Source: Streptomyces sp. NBC_00539
Lineage (GTDB): Bacteria > Actinomycetota > Actinomycetes > Streptomycetales > Streptomycetaceae
Direction: 5' to 3'
Assembly: GCF_036346105.1 (NCBI RefSeq)
Contig: NZ_CP107811.1
Span: forward strand, 3,910,501 to 3,974,500
DNA length: 64,000 bases
This document shows, piece after piece, positions 27,851 to 36,529 of this stretch. Under the pieces are notes generated by a model. That model had not been told where the DNA came from. It did not search any database and saw nothing but the letters and a program-made list of their open reading frames with translations. The stretch's first letter is position 1, and every line of letters starts with the position of its first letter. Position numbers and translations under genes: made by a program.

Positions 27851-28250
27851 CATTCCAGCCTCGCCGCCGCTCGGGGCGCGGTGCCGGGGTGTTCCAGCCT
27901 CGCCGGCGTTTGAGGCGCGGGTCCGGGCGGAGCCCGGGGAACGGTGGAAGGGCGGGTAGGGGACGGCTTCGCGCAGCGCCCACCGCGCCGCCGCTGCGGG
28001 GGCCGGCCCCCGAACCCCCGCGCCTCAAACGCCGGCGGGGCTGGAACACCCCGGCACCGCGCCGGAGCTCCCGCGCGCCGAACGCCGGCGGGGCTGAACA
28101 CCCCCGGCCCGCACCGGGGCCTTCGCTCCCCGAGCGCCGGCGGGGCTGGGACCCCGGGCCCGCGCCCGAGCCCCCGCTCCCCGAGCACCGGCGAGGCGGA
28201 ACGCCCCGAGGCCGCCCGAGCCCCCGCGCCCGAACGCCGGCCGGGCCGGG
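27851..28250. repeat. Array of dispersed Streptomyces-type intergenic repeats
   Basis: The 567-base gap 27752-28318 holds no gene but a set of related GC-rich units. Five units of the type CGAACGCCGGCGGGGCTG run rightwards, beginning near 28026, 28079, 28131, 28182 and 28231 (spacing 49-53 bases). Two opposite-orientation copies (TTCCAGCCTCGCCGGCG-type) lie at 27852 and 27891. The element CCTCAAACGCCGGCG resembles a repeat I recall as common in Streptomyces intergenic DNA. The two orientations face each other across about 100 bases. Long open frames across this stretch come from base composition, not genes. Confidence 0.8.
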
Positions 28251-28318
28251 GTCGGCCGACTCGGGGACGGGGCCGGCCGGCCGGGGCTACGGCCCCGCCG
28301 GGGTGGGGGATGGTTCGG

Positions 28319-29443
28319 CTACAGGCGGGCCGTGAAGTCCGCGACCGCCGCTCGGACGTCCGACGCGGTCCAGGACAGGGACGGCGAGGTGACCTCGAGT
28401 TCCGTCATGGACAAGCCCGGGGGCCCGGCGGGGGCCCAGCGGCGGAACAGGACGCACCCCGTCTCCTCCGCCTGCCGCAGCCCCGCCTCCGTCAGCCGGT
28501 CCGCCTCGTACGGCAGCCACACCTGGAACTGGTGCGTGTGCGGCACCTCCGGATGCACCCGGAACCACGCGAGTCCCGCCTGCGCGAAGCCCTCCCGCAG
28601 CGCCTGCGCCACCACCCCCGCCTGGGCCACGTACGACGGCAGGCGCGGCAGCTCCACCTCCAGGCCGGCCAGCGCCGACAACGCCTGCGGGAACTGCCGG
28701 AAGACCTGGCCCCCGTACCGGTGCCGCCAGACCCTCGCCTCCGCGACGAGCGACGCGGAGCCCGCCAGCGCCGCCCCGCTCAGCCCCCCGAGGGACTTGT
28801 AGAACGACACGTACACCGAATCCGCGAGCCCCGCGATCTCCGGCAGCGGCCGCCCGAGCCGCACCGTCGACTCCCACAGCCGGGCCCCGTCGAAGTGGAC
28901 CACCGCATCCCGTTCCCGGGCCGTCTCCACCACCGCCACGAGCTCCTCCCACGTCGGCAGCACGAACCCCGCCTCCCGCAGCGGCAGCTCCAGCATCAGC
29001 GTGCCGAACGGCTCCGCCAGCTCCGCGACCTCCCGGGCCGTCGGCTGCCGCGGCTCGCGCGTGGGGTGCACCGTCCGCAGTCCCGCCAGCACCGACAGCG
29101 CGTCGCTCTCCCACAGCTCCGGGTGGCTCATCGGGTGCAGCGCCACCACCGGGTTCCCCGTCCGCCCCGCCCAGCACCGCAGCGCGACCTGCTGGGCCAT
29201 CGTCCCGCTCGGGAAGAACGCCGCGTCCTCCGTCCCCAGCAGCTCCGCGACGCGCTGCTCCAGCCGCGCCACCACCCCGTCGCCGTACACGTCGACGCCC
29301 TCGTCCGGGTCGCTCTCCGCCAGTCCCGGCAGCATCGCCAGCAGCTCACCCACCGTCGGCTCCAGCAGGCTCCGGGACAGGACCCGGTCGGCCCGTCGCC
29401 ACGCCGCCACCAGCCGCTTCGTCCGGTCTTCGTCATCCGTCAT
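28319..29443 (-). CDS. Threonine aldolase-like PLP enzyme (beta-eliminating lyase family)
   Basis: The 374-residue protein shows a fold-type I PLP enzyme pattern: FFPSGTMAQQVALRCWAG, HFDGARLWES and the Lys motif VSFYKSLGGLSGAALAG. These fit the low-specificity L-threonine aldolase/tyrosine phenol-lyase family, which cleaves threonine-like beta-hydroxy amino acids to glycine and an aldehyde. ATG 29443 lies 6 bases after GATGAT on the minus strand. It is divergent from the DUF2520-panC operon. Substrate specificity is not certain. Confidence 0.86.
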   Translation of the reverse strand: MTDDEDRTKRLVAAWRRADRVLSRSLLEPTVGELLAMLPGLAESDPDEGVDVYGDGVVARLEQRVAELLGTEDAAFFPSGTMAQQVALRCWAGRTGNPVVALHPMSHPELWESDALSVLAGLRTVHPTREPRQPTAREVAELAEPFGTLMLELPLREAGFVLPTWEELVAVVETARERDAVVHFDGARLWESTVRLGRPLPEIAGLADSVYVSFYKSLGGLSGAALAGSASLVAEARVWRHRYGGQVFRQFPQALSALAGLEVELPRLPSYVAQAGVVAQALREGFAQAGLAWFRVHPEVPHTHQFQVWLPYEADRLTEAGLRQAEETGCVLFRRWAPAGPPGLSMTELEVTSPSLSWTASDVRAAVADFTARL

Positions 29444-29551
29444 GCCCTGATCATCGCCGGGCCGCCGCCGACCGGCCGACACGCCCAGGGGCTAGCATGG
29501 CGGCGTATCGTCCGGTACCCCCCGCGGACTGGAACGGAAGGCATTCCCCGC

Positions 29552-30508
29552 GTGAACGCAGCCCATCAGACGGAGCCCCGGGATCCGTCCGACCGCCCTG
29601 CCCGGCTCGCCGTGGGCGTCGTCGGCGCCGGCCGGGTCGGCCCCGCGCTGGCCCGCGCCCTCCAGCAGGCCGGGCACCGCCCCGTCGCCGTCTCCGGTGT
29701 CTCCGACGCCTCCCGCCGCCGGGCCGCCCGGATGCTGCCCGACGTGCCGGTCGTCCCGGCCGAGCGGGTGCTCGAACACGCCGACCTGGTGCTCCTGACC
29801 GTCCCGGACGACGCCCTGCCCGGCCTCGTCGAGGGCCTCGCCGAGACGGGCGCGATCCGCCCAGGCCAGCTGCTCGTCCACACCTCCGGGCGCTACGGGA
29901 CCGCCGTCCTGGACCCGGCCCGGCGCGCGGGCGCCCTGCCGCTGGCCCTGCACCCCGCGATGACCTTCACCGGCACCGAGGTCGACGTGCAGCGCCTGGC
30001 CGGCTGCTCCTTCGGCGTGACCGCCCCCGACGAGCTGCGGCTCGCCGCCGAGGCCCTGGTCATCGAGATGGGCGGGGAACCCGAGTGGATCGCGGAGGAG
30101 AACCGTCCGCTCTACCACGCCGCCCTCGCCCTCGGCGCGAACCACCTGGTCACCCTGGTCGCCCAGGCCATGGAGCTGCTGGCCAAGGCCGGCGTCGAGC
30201 ACCCCGACCGGATGCTCGGCCCCCTCCTCGGCGCGGCCCTCGACAACGCCCTGCGCTCCGGTGACTCCGCGCTCACCGGGCCGGTGGCCCGCGGTGACGC
30301 CGGTACGGTCGCCGCGCACGTCTCCGAGCTGCGCAAGCACGCCCCGGCCGCCGTCCCCGGCTACCTCGCGATGGCCCGGACCACCGCCGACCGCGCCCTG
30401 GCGCACGGTCTGCTCAAGCCGGAGCTCGCCGAGGACCTGCTGGGCGCCCTGGCCGGGAGCGAGACCAGCCCCGACCCCGAAACCGACCCCGAGGGCGACG
30501 GCCGATGA
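29552..30508 (+). CDS. Rossmann-like, DUF2520-domain dehydrogenase
   Basis: The 318-residue protein begins with an NAD(P)-binding fold ([24 protein letters not shown]). A DUF2520 C-terminal helical domain follows ([27 protein letters not shown]). It is related in layout to ketopantoate reductase-type enzymes. Its stop overlaps the panC start (ATGA, 30505-30508), so a role linked to pantothenate synthesis is plausible but unproven. GTG 29552 has GGAAGG 10 bases upstream. TAGCAT at 29494-29499 is a candidate promoter -10. Confidence 0.87.
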   Translation: MNAAHQTEPRDPSDRPARLAVGVVGAGRVGPALARALQQAGHRPVAVSGVSDASRRRAARMLPDVPVVPAERVLEHADLVLLTVPDDALPGLVEGLAETGAIRPGQLLVHTSGRYGTAVLDPARRAGALPLALHPAMTFTGTEVDVQRLAGCSFGVTAPDELRLAAEALVIEMGGEPEWIAEENRPLYHAALALGANHLVTLVAQAMELLAKAGVEHPDRMLGPLLGAALDNALRSGDSALTGPVARGDAGTVAAHVSELRKHAPAAVPGYLAMARTTADRALAHGLLKPELAEDLLGALAGSETSPDPETDPEGDGR

Positions 30509-31515
30509 CCGAGCACCCCCTGCTGCTGAACACCGCCGACGCGCTGCACCGGCTCCCGCGCACCGGCCGTCGCGCCGTCGTCATGACCATGGGGGCCCTG
30601 CACGACGGCCACGCCACTTTGGTCCGCACCGCCCGGGACCTGGCCGGCCCCACCGGCCAGGTCGTGGTCACCGTCTTCGTCAACCCCCTCCAGTTCGGGG
30701 CGAACGAGGACCTCGACCGCTACCCCCGCACCCTCGACGCCGACCTGGAGATCGCCCGCAGGGCGGGCGCCGACGCCGTGTTCGCCCCGGCCGTCGACGA
30801 GGTCTACCCCGGCGGCGACCCCCAGGTACGCATCAGCGCCGGCCCCATGGGCGGCCGCCTCGAAGGGGCCACCCGCCCCGGCCACTTCGACGGCATGCTC
30901 ACCGTCGTCGCGAAGCTGCTCCACCTCACCCGCCCGGACCTGGCCCTCTTCGGCCAGAAGGACGCGCAGCAGCTGGCCCTGATCCGCCGGATGGTCACCG
31001 ACCTGAACTTCGCGGTGGACGTGGTGGGCGTACCCACCGTCCGCGAGGAGGACGGCCTCGCCCTGTCCTCCCGCAACCGCTACCTCTCGCCCGCCGAGCG
31101 CCGCACGGCCCTCGCCCTCTCCCGCGCCCTGTTCGCGGGCCGCGACCGCCTCGCCGCCCAGGCCGCCCTGCGCGCCCGCGCCGAGGCCGCCCCCGCCAGT
31201 GACCAGCGGGCCACCGGCCTGGCCCGGCTCGGCGAGATCCGCGCCTCCGCCGACGCGCACGCCGTCTCGGTGGCGGTCTCCGCCGCCGGCACGGGCCTGC
31301 CCGACGCCGTCCGGGCGGCTGCCCGCCACGTGCTGGAGGAGGCCGGCCGCCAGGACCCGCCGCTGGCCCTGGACTACCTCGCGCTGGTGGACCCGCAGGA
31401 CTTCACCGAGGTCGGCCCCGATTTCACCGGCCAGGCCGTCCTGGCCGTCGCCGCGAAGGTGGGCACGACCCGGCTGATCGACAACATCCCATTGGAGTTC
31501 GGAGCACACACGTGA
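30505..31515 (+). CDS. panC: Pantothenate synthetase
   Basis: PanC condenses pantoate with beta-alanine using ATP to make pantothenate, the CoA precursor. The 336-residue protein has [49 protein letters not shown] and [12 protein letters not shown], covering the ATP and pantoate sites. It is slightly longer than E. coli PanC because of an insertion after SSRN. The ATG overlaps the DUF2520 stop, and its own stop overlaps the nadB GTG (GTGA, 31512-31515). This is strict translational coupling in a CoA/NAD operon. Confidence 0.95.
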   Translation: MTEHPLLLNTADALHRLPRTGRRAVVMTMGALHDGHATLVRTARDLAGPTGQVVVTVFVNPLQFGANEDLDRYPRTLDADLEIARRAGADAVFAPAVDEVYPGGDPQVRISAGPMGGRLEGATRPGHFDGMLTVVAKLLHLTRPDLALFGQKDAQQLALIRRMVTDLNFAVDVVGVPTVREEDGLALSSRNRYLSPAERRTALALSRALFAGRDRLAAQAALRARAEAAPASDQRATGLARLGEIRASADAHAVSVAVSAAGTGLPDAVRAAARHVLEEAGRQDPPLALDYLALVDPQDFTEVGPDFTGQAVLAVAAKVGTTRLIDNIPLEFGAHT

Positions 31516-33269
31516 GCACCCCAGGCACAGGCACCGCCGGCACCGGCATACGGCTGCACGCCCCCGCCCCCGGCTGGGCCGTCGAAGCCGACGTCGTGGT
31601 CGTCGGCTCGGGCGTCGCGGGCCTGACGGTGGCGCTGCGCTGCGCCGCCGCGGGCCGCCGTACGGTCGTGGTCACCAAGGCCCGGCTCGACGACGGCTCG
31701 ACCCGCTGGGCCCAAGGGGGCATCGCGGCCGCCCTCGGCGACGGCGACACCCCCGAGCAGCACCTGGACGACACCCTGGTGGCGGGGGCGGGCCTGTGCG
31801 ACGAGGCGGCCGTACGGCTGCTGGTCACCGAGGGCCCCGACGCCGTACGCCGGCTCATCGAGACCGGCGCGGTCTTCGACACCTCCGCCGAGACGGGCGA
31901 GATCGAGCTGACCCGCGAGGGCGGCCACCACCGCCGCCGGATCGCCCACGCGGGCGGCGACGCGACGGGCGCCGAGATCTCCCGGGCCCTGGTCGAGGCG
32001 GTCCAGGCGGCCGGTATCCGTACCGTCGAGAACGCCCTCGTACTGGACCTCCTCCAGGACGCCGGAGGCCGTACGGCCGGCGTCACCCTGCACGTCATGG
32101 GCGAAGGCCAGCACGACGGCGTCGGCGCCGTCCACGCCCCGGCCGTGATCCTCGCGACCGGCGGCATGGGCCAGGTCTTCTCCGCCACCACCAACCCGGC
32201 CGTCTCCACGGGCGACGGCGTGGCCCTCGCCCTGCGCGCCGGCGCCGAGGTCTCCGACCTGGAGTTCGTCCAGTTCCACCCGACGGTGCTGTTCCTGGGA
32301 CCGGACGCCGAGGGCCAGCAGCCGCTGGTGTCGGAGGCGGTCCGCGGCGAAGGCGCCCACCTCGTCGACGCCGACGGGGTGCGCTTCATGGTGGGCCAGC
32401 ACGAGCTCGCCGAGCTCGCCCCGCGCGACATCGTCGCCAAGGGCATCATGCGCCGCATGCAGGAGCAGGGCACCAGTCACATGTACCTCGACGCCCGGCA
32501 CTTCGGCGCCCAGATGTGGGAACAGCGCTTCCCCACCATCCTCGCCGCCTGCCGCGCCCACGGCATCGACCCGGTGACCGAGCCCATCCCGGTCGCGCCC
32601 GCCGCCCACTACGCGTCCGGCGGCGTACGGACCGACCTGCACGGCCGCACCACCGTCCCCGGCCTGTACGCCTGCGGGGAGGTCGCCTGCACGGGCGTGC
32701 ACGGCGCGAACCGGCTCGCCTCCAACTCCCTGCTGGAGGGCCTGGTCTTCGCCGAGCGCATCGCCGAGGACATCGTCGCCAACCCGTCCGCCGGGGGCGC
32801 CCCGGTCGTTCCCGCCCCCGCCACCGGCCCGCTCCAGCCCTCCGGGGCGCGCTACGAGGTCCAGCGCATCATGACGGACGGCGCGGGCGTCCTGCGCTCC
32901 GCCGGCTCCCTCGCCGGTGCCGCCGCCGCGCTCGAGGACCTGTACGCGGCCGCCCTGGGCGACCTCGAGGCGCACGGCAAGACCGCCGAACCGGGCGTCG
33001 ACACCTGGGAGGCCACCAACCTCCTGTGCGTGGCCCGGGTCCTGGTCGCCGCCGCGCGGCGGCGCGAGGAGACCCGCGGCTGCCACTGGCGCGAGGACCA
33101 CCCCGACCGGGACGACGCGAACTGGCGGCGCCACCTCGTCGTCCGGCTCTCCGCGACCGAGAAGCGGGCCCTGGTCGTCACCCCCACCGACTCCGCGGAC
33201 TTCCCGTCCGTACAGCGGCCCCCCCGTGGCACCGACACCGTCAACGACAGCATGGAGCAGTCAGCGTGA
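31512..33269 (+). CDS. nadB: L-aspartate oxidase
   Basis: NadB oxidises L-aspartate to iminoaspartate with FAD, the first step of de novo NAD synthesis. The 585-residue flavoprotein has an N-terminal FAD-binding motif [20 protein letters not shown] and [12 protein letters not shown]. It also has [26 protein letters not shown] and [20 protein letters not shown], plus a helical C-terminal domain. These are the fumarate-reductase-family features of aspartate oxidase. GTG 31512 overlaps the panC stop; the nadB stop overlaps nadC by 4 bases. nadA is not in this operon. Confidence 0.95.
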   Translation: MSTPGTGTAGTGIRLHAPAPGWAVEADVVVVGSGVAGLTVALRCAAAGRRTVVVTKARLDDGSTRWAQGGIAAALGDGDTPEQHLDDTLVAGAGLCDEAAVRLLVTEGPDAVRRLIETGAVFDTSAETGEIELTREGGHHRRRIAHAGGDATGAEISRALVEAVQAAGIRTVENALVLDLLQDAGGRTAGVTLHVMGEGQHDGVGAVHAPAVILATGGMGQVFSATTNPAVSTGDGVALALRAGAEVSDLEFVQFHPTVLFLGPDAEGQQPLVSEAVRGEGAHLVDADGVRFMVGQHELAELAPRDIVAKGIMRRMQEQGTSHMYLDARHFGAQMWEQRFPTILAACRAHGIDPVTEPIPVAPAAHYASGGVRTDLHGRTTVPGLYACGEVACTGVHGANRLASNSLLEGLVFAERIAEDIVANPSAGGAPVVPAPATGPLQPSGARYEVQRIMTDGAGVLRSAGSLAGAAAALEDLYAAALGDLEAHGKTAEPGVDTWEATNLLCVARVLVAAARRREETRGCHWREDHPDRDDANWRRHLVVRLSATEKRALVVTPTDSADFPSVQRPPRGTDTVNDSMEQSA

Positions 33270-34255
33270 GCACGCACGAGCACGACCACCAGCACGACGA
33301 ACTCCCCCTCATCGACCGGTCGGAGGGCGGTTGCGGCGACGACTGCGCCTGCGGTGACGGCGAGGAGTCCGGCCTGGACCCGGCGCTGGCCCAGCTGCTG
33401 ACCGACGCCGGCCTGGACCCCATCGAGGTCGAGGACATCGCGCACATGGCGCTGTCCGAGGACCTGGACGGCGGGGTCGACGTCACCACCGTCGCCACCG
33501 TGCCCGAAGAGGCCGAGGCCGTGGCGGACTTCGTCGCCCGCGAGGACGGCGTCGTGGCCGGTCTGCGCGTCGCCGAGGCCGTGTTCTCGATGGTGTGCAC
33601 CGAGGCGTTCGAGGTGGAGCGGCACGCGGAGGACGGCGACGCCGTCAAGGCCGGTCAGCTGCTGCTGTCCGTGCGCTCCCGCACCCGCGACCTGCTGACC
33701 GCCGAGCGCAGCGCGCTGAACATCCTGTGCCGGATGTCCGGCATCGCGACCGCCACCCGCCGCTGGGCGGACGCCCTGGAGGGCACGACGGCCAAGGTCC
33801 GCGACACCCGCAAGACCACGCCGGGCCTGCGCGCGCTGGAGAAGTACGCGGTCCGCTGCGGCGGCGGCGTCAACCACCGCATGTCCCTGTCGGACGCGGC
33901 GCTCGTCAAGGACAACCACGTCGTCGCGGCGGGCGGCGTCGCGCAGGCGTTCACCGCCGTGCGCGAGGCCTTCCCGGAGGTCCCGATCGAGGTCGAGGTC
34001 GACACCCTGGAGCAGATCGGCGAGGTCCTGGAGGCGGGCGCCGACCTCATCCTGCTGGACAACTTCACGGTGGCCCAGACGGCCGAGGCGGTCGCCCTCG
34101 TCGCCGGCCGCGCCACCCTGGAGTCCTCGGGCCGGCTCAGCCTGGACAACGCCCGCGACTACGCCCTGACCGGCGTGGACTACCTCGCGGTCGGCGCGCT
34201 GACGCACTCCTCGCCGATCCTCGACATCGGCCTCGATCTGCGCGGGGCGGTGTAA
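33266..34255 (+). CDS. nadC: Nicotinate-nucleotide pyrophosphorylase (quinolinate phosphoribosyltransferase)
   Basis: NadC converts quinolinate and PRPP to nicotinate mononucleotide. The 329-residue protein contains the core motifs DVTTVATVPE, LNILCRMSGIAT, DTRKTTPGLRALEKYAVRCGGGVNHR, VKDNH, EVEVDTLEQ and LLDNF. A 35-residue N-terminal extension carries four His (4, 6, 8, 10) and three Cys (23, 27, 29) and is absent from E. coli NadC. This looks like a metal-binding tail; similar Cys-rich starts occur in other Streptomyces NadC proteins as I recall. GTG 33266 overlaps the nadB stop; coaX follows 3 bases later. Confidence 0.94.
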   Translation: MSTHEHDHQHDELPLIDRSEGGCGDDCACGDGEESGLDPALAQLLTDAGLDPIEVEDIAHMALSEDLDGGVDVTTVATVPEEAEAVADFVAREDGVVAGLRVAEAVFSMVCTEAFEVERHAEDGDAVKAGQLLLSVRSRTRDLLTAERSALNILCRMSGIATATRRWADALEGTTAKVRDTRKTTPGLRALEKYAVRCGGGVNHRMSLSDAALVKDNHVVAAGGVAQAFTAVREAFPEVPIEVEVDTLEQIGEVLEAGADLILLDNFTVAQTAEAVALVAGRATLESSGRLSLDNARDYALTGVDYLAVGALTHSSPILDIGLDLRGAV

Positions 34256-34258
34256 CCC

Positions 34259-35068
34259 ATGCTGCTGACCATCGACGTCGGCAACACCCATACGGTCCTG
34301 GGCCTGTTCGACGGCGACGAGATCGTCGAGCACTGGCGGATCTCGACCGACCCGCGCCGGACGGCCGACGAGATGGCCGTCCTGATGCAGGGCCTGATGG
34401 GCACCCACCCGATGCTCGGCACCGAACTGGGCGACGGGATCCACGGGATCGCCATCTGCTCGACGGTGCCCTCGGTGCTGCACGAGCTCCGCGAGGTCAC
34501 CCGCCGGTACTACGGCGACGTCCCCGCGGTGCTGGTGGAGCCCGGCATCAAGACCGGTGTGCCGATCCTGATGGACAACCCGAAGGAAGTCGGCGCGGAC
34601 CGCATCATCAACGCGGTCGCGGCCGTCGAGCTCTACGGAGGCCCGGCGATCGTGGTCGACTTCGGTACGGCGACCACCTTCGACGCGGTGTCGGCGAAGG
34701 GCGAGTACGTGGGCGGGGTGATCGCGCCGGGCATCGAGATCTCGATGGAGGCGCTGGGCGTCCGGGGCGCCCAGCTGCGCAAGATCGAGCTGGCGCGCCC
34801 GCGCAACGTGATCGGCAAGTCCACGGTCGAGGCGATGCAGTCGGGCGTCGTGTACGGCTTCGCGGGTCAGGTGGACGGGGTCGTCGCGCGCATGGCCAAG
34901 GAGCTGGCCGGCCCGCACGGCGAGCCGGACGACGTGCGCGTCATCGCGACGGGCGGCCTGGCCCCGATGGTCCTCGGCGAGTCCTCGGCGATCGACGACC
35001 ACGAGCCGTGGCTGACGCTGATCGGCCTGCGGCTGGTCTACGAGCGCAACGCGCCCAACTTCGACTAG
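34259..35068 (+). CDS. coaX: Type III pantothenate kinase
   Basis: CoaX phosphorylates pantothenate, the committed step of CoA synthesis, in the ASKHA-fold, feedback-insensitive version. The 269-residue protein has DVGNTHTVLGLF (phosphate loop), GADRIINAVAA, VVDFGTATTFDAV and GGVIAPGI, as expected. It follows nadC after 3 bases, so CoA and NAD precursor genes form one operon. The upstream spacing leaves only a weak ribosome binding site within nadC. A hairpin follows the stop. Confidence 0.95.
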   Translation: MLLTIDVGNTHTVLGLFDGDEIVEHWRISTDPRRTADEMAVLMQGLMGTHPMLGTELGDGIHGIAICSTVPSVLHELREVTRRYYGDVPAVLVEPGIKTGVPILMDNPKEVGADRIINAVAAVELYGGPAIVVDFGTATTFDAVSAKGEYVGGVIAPGIEISMEALGVRGAQLRKIELARPRNVIGKSTVEAMQSGVVYGFAGQVDGVVARMAKELAGPHGEPDDVRVIATGGLAPMVLGESSAIDDHEPWLTLIGLRLVYERNAPNFD

Positions 35069-35083
35069 CCGGCCCGCCCGGCT

Positions 35084-35163
35084 GACCGACCTACCCGACC
35101 CGACCGACCCGACCGACCGACCGGCTCCGGCGTCCGGCCCGGCCCCGCACCCCGGGCCGGACG
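35084..35163 (+). terminator. GACC-type tandem repeats and terminator hairpin after coaX
   Basis: After the coaX stop lies a run of GACC/CCGA units (about 35084-35122). A perfect 12-bp hairpin follows: CGTCCGGCCCGG (35131-35142) with CCGGGCCGGACG (35152-35163), then GGGGAATT. A shorter stem (AGCCGG/CCGGCT) overlaps the stop codon itself. The larger hairpin is the likely end of the pan-nad-coaX operon. Confidence 0.65.
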
Positions 35164-35270
35164 GGGAATTCACCGACGAGCAATTTCCCCGAAATGGCCG
35201 GAACGCACGCCCGCCGGGGTTACGGTCCCTCCGGGAAACACCCGAACCCTTCCCCGGCGGAGGAGACACC

Positions 35271-35462
35271 ATGACCGCGACCGCTCGGCTCACCTGGCAG
35301 AAGTCGTCCTACTGCGGCGACGGCGACGCATGCGTCTACGTCGCCTCCGCCCCGGGCGTCCTGGTCCGCGTCGCGGACCGCGCCGACCCGGCCCACCTGG
35401 TCCTGGCCACCACCCACGCGGCCTGGGCCGCCTTCCTGGAAGCGGTCAAGGCGCAGCCGTAG
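35271..35462 (+). CDS. DUF397 small protein
   Basis: The 63-residue protein has the family start WQKSSYCGDGDACVYVA and a VRVADRADP segment. DUF397 proteins in Streptomyces usually sit next to an XRE-type helix-turn-helix regulator, and some pairs control development or antibiotic production (the WhiJ-like arrangement). No such partner is next to it here, so it is an orphan copy. GGCGGAGGAG upstream of ATG 35271 is a strong ribosome binding site. Confidence 0.88.
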   Translation: MTATARLTWQKSSYCGDGDACVYVASAPGVLVRVADRADPAHLVLATTHAAWAAFLEAVKAQP

Positions 35463-35544
35463 GAAGAGCCGACGGAGGGCCCCCGGCGCGCCGGGAAGAG
35501 CCCACATCGGGGGATTTTGTCCGATTAGCGCGTATCTTCGCCCC

Positions 35545-36180
35545 ATGCCCACGCCCTACGGTTCCCGCGGCGGCATGGCGTTCAGCGCTGCTGAGCTGCA
35601 CCTGCTCAGGCGTTCGCTCGCCCACGCCCTCCAGTCCTCCCCGGCCCCCCTGACGGCCGGCGAGGTCCAGGACTGCCTGCGCCTCGCGGCGTCGGTGGAC
35701 GACGCGGTGCAGGAGGCGGGGCGGCTCAGAGAGTTCCTCCTCGCCGACCTGGCCCGCTACAGAGCCGCCCTCCCGGGCAGCCTGCCCGGGTACCTGGAGC
35801 TGCTCCAGGACGCCCTGGCCGCCGGCTACGAGCCCGTCCCCGACGACCTCGCCGCGCTTCGGGCGCTGCGCGCCAACCCGGTCGCCGCCGCGGTACTGGA
35901 GCGGGCCCGCACGGTCGCGGAGCGCTCCGTGCGCCGCCGGCTCTCCACCGCGCCCGCGCCCCGGACCCGCCTGCTGGCCCTGGCCGGCGGCCGCGAGGAG
36001 GAGCGGCGCTCGCCGCCGAGGCCCGCGCCCGGTCCCGCCCCGCGGCCCGCCGAGAAGCCCGCCCAGCCGGGCGAGAAGCCGGCGCCGCATCCGGAGCGGC
36101 CCATCCCCACTCCGGGCGAGGTCTTCCCGCCGCGCCGCAAGCCCACCCCGCCCCCGAAGGACGACCGCGCGGCGGGATAG
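35545..36180 (+). CDS. Hypothetical protein with Pro-rich tail
   Basis: The 211-residue protein is unrecognised. Residues ~10-130 are mostly helical and charged (ELHLLRRSLAHALQSSPAPLTAGEVQDCLRLA and following). Residues 150-205 are a Pro/Lys/Glu-rich, probably disordered tail. TATCTT (35533-35538) ends exactly 6 bases before ATG 35545, which predicts a leaderless mRNA. It sits just before a 55-residue membrane protein gene; a link between the two is possible but not shown. Confidence 0.75.
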   Translation: MPTPYGSRGGMAFSAAELHLLRRSLAHALQSSPAPLTAGEVQDCLRLAASVDDAVQEAGRLREFLLADLARYRAALPGSLPGYLELLQDALAAGYEPVPDDLAALRALRANPVAAAVLERARTVAERSVRRRLSTAPAPRTRLLALAGGREEERRSPPRPAPGPAPRPAEKPAQPGEKPAPHPERPIPTPGEVFPPRRKPTPPPKDDRAAG

Positions 36181-36194
36181 CTACGCTGGTGGGC

Positions 36195-36362
36195 ATGGAC
36201 TACGTTTCCGCGCTCGTGCCCCCCTTCGTGATGGCCGTGTTCTTCATCTTCCTCGTCAAGACGATCGTGAAGAGCCAGGGCGGTGCCAACAAGGCAAAGG
36301 AAGACGCGGCGGTGGACGCCGTACTCGCCCGCGCCGAGACGGCCCGGCAGACCGGGAACTGA
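36195..36362 (+). CDS. Small membrane protein, 55 residues
   Basis: MDYVSALVPPFVMAVFFIF begins a single hydrophobic span (about 6-23). A charged helix follows (VKSQGGANKAKEDAAVDAVL and on). I know no function. It starts 14 bases after the previous gene's stop. TACGCT (36182-36187) ends 7 bases before ATG 36195, again a leaderless-type start. The gene is short but its frame, start context and hydropathy pattern all agree, and a strong terminator follows. Confidence 0.75.
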   Translation: MDYVSALVPPFVMAVFFIFLVKTIVKSQGGANKAKEDAAVDAVLARAETARQTGN

Positions 36363-36433
36363 CCCGGCGGACCGGGAACCGGCCCCGGGAGACCGGGAAC
36401 CGGCCCGGCACCGCGGACCGGCCCGAGAACAGC

Positions 36434-36464
36434 TGTGGGGCCCCGACCGAGTCGGGGCCCCACA
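36434..36464 (+). terminator. Strong hairpin terminator
   Basis: A perfect 14-bp stem is made by TGTGGGGCCCCGAC (36434-36447) and GTCGGGGCCCCACA (36451-36464) with a 3-base loop, followed by CTTGTCG. It closes the unit ending in the 55-residue membrane protein gene. Confidence 0.82.
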
Positions 36465-36504
36465 CTTGTCGCGCGTTGTCCTCCGAATAGTCGGGCAATT
36501 CCTG

Positions 36505-36529
36505 ACAACCCGCACTATCGTGCTGTTGT
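36505..36529 (+). promoter_or_regulatory. Dyad over promoter and start of the BlaI-type gene
   Basis: GCAC-TATC-GTGC (36512-36523) is a perfect core dyad flanked by ACAAC (36505-36509) and GTTGT (36525-36529), which is symmetric except for one base of offset. It contains the -10 box TATCGT (36516-36521) and reaches the GTG start at 36528. Such a position suggests autorepression by the BlaI-type product. Confidence 0.55.

Noticed and set aside
27944-29551. Upstream extension of the DUF2520 gene across the repeat array and the threonine-aldolase gene
   Set aside because: The extension is low-complexity Arg/Pro/Gly and antisense to a convincing gene; the conserved Rossmann start is just after GTG 29552.
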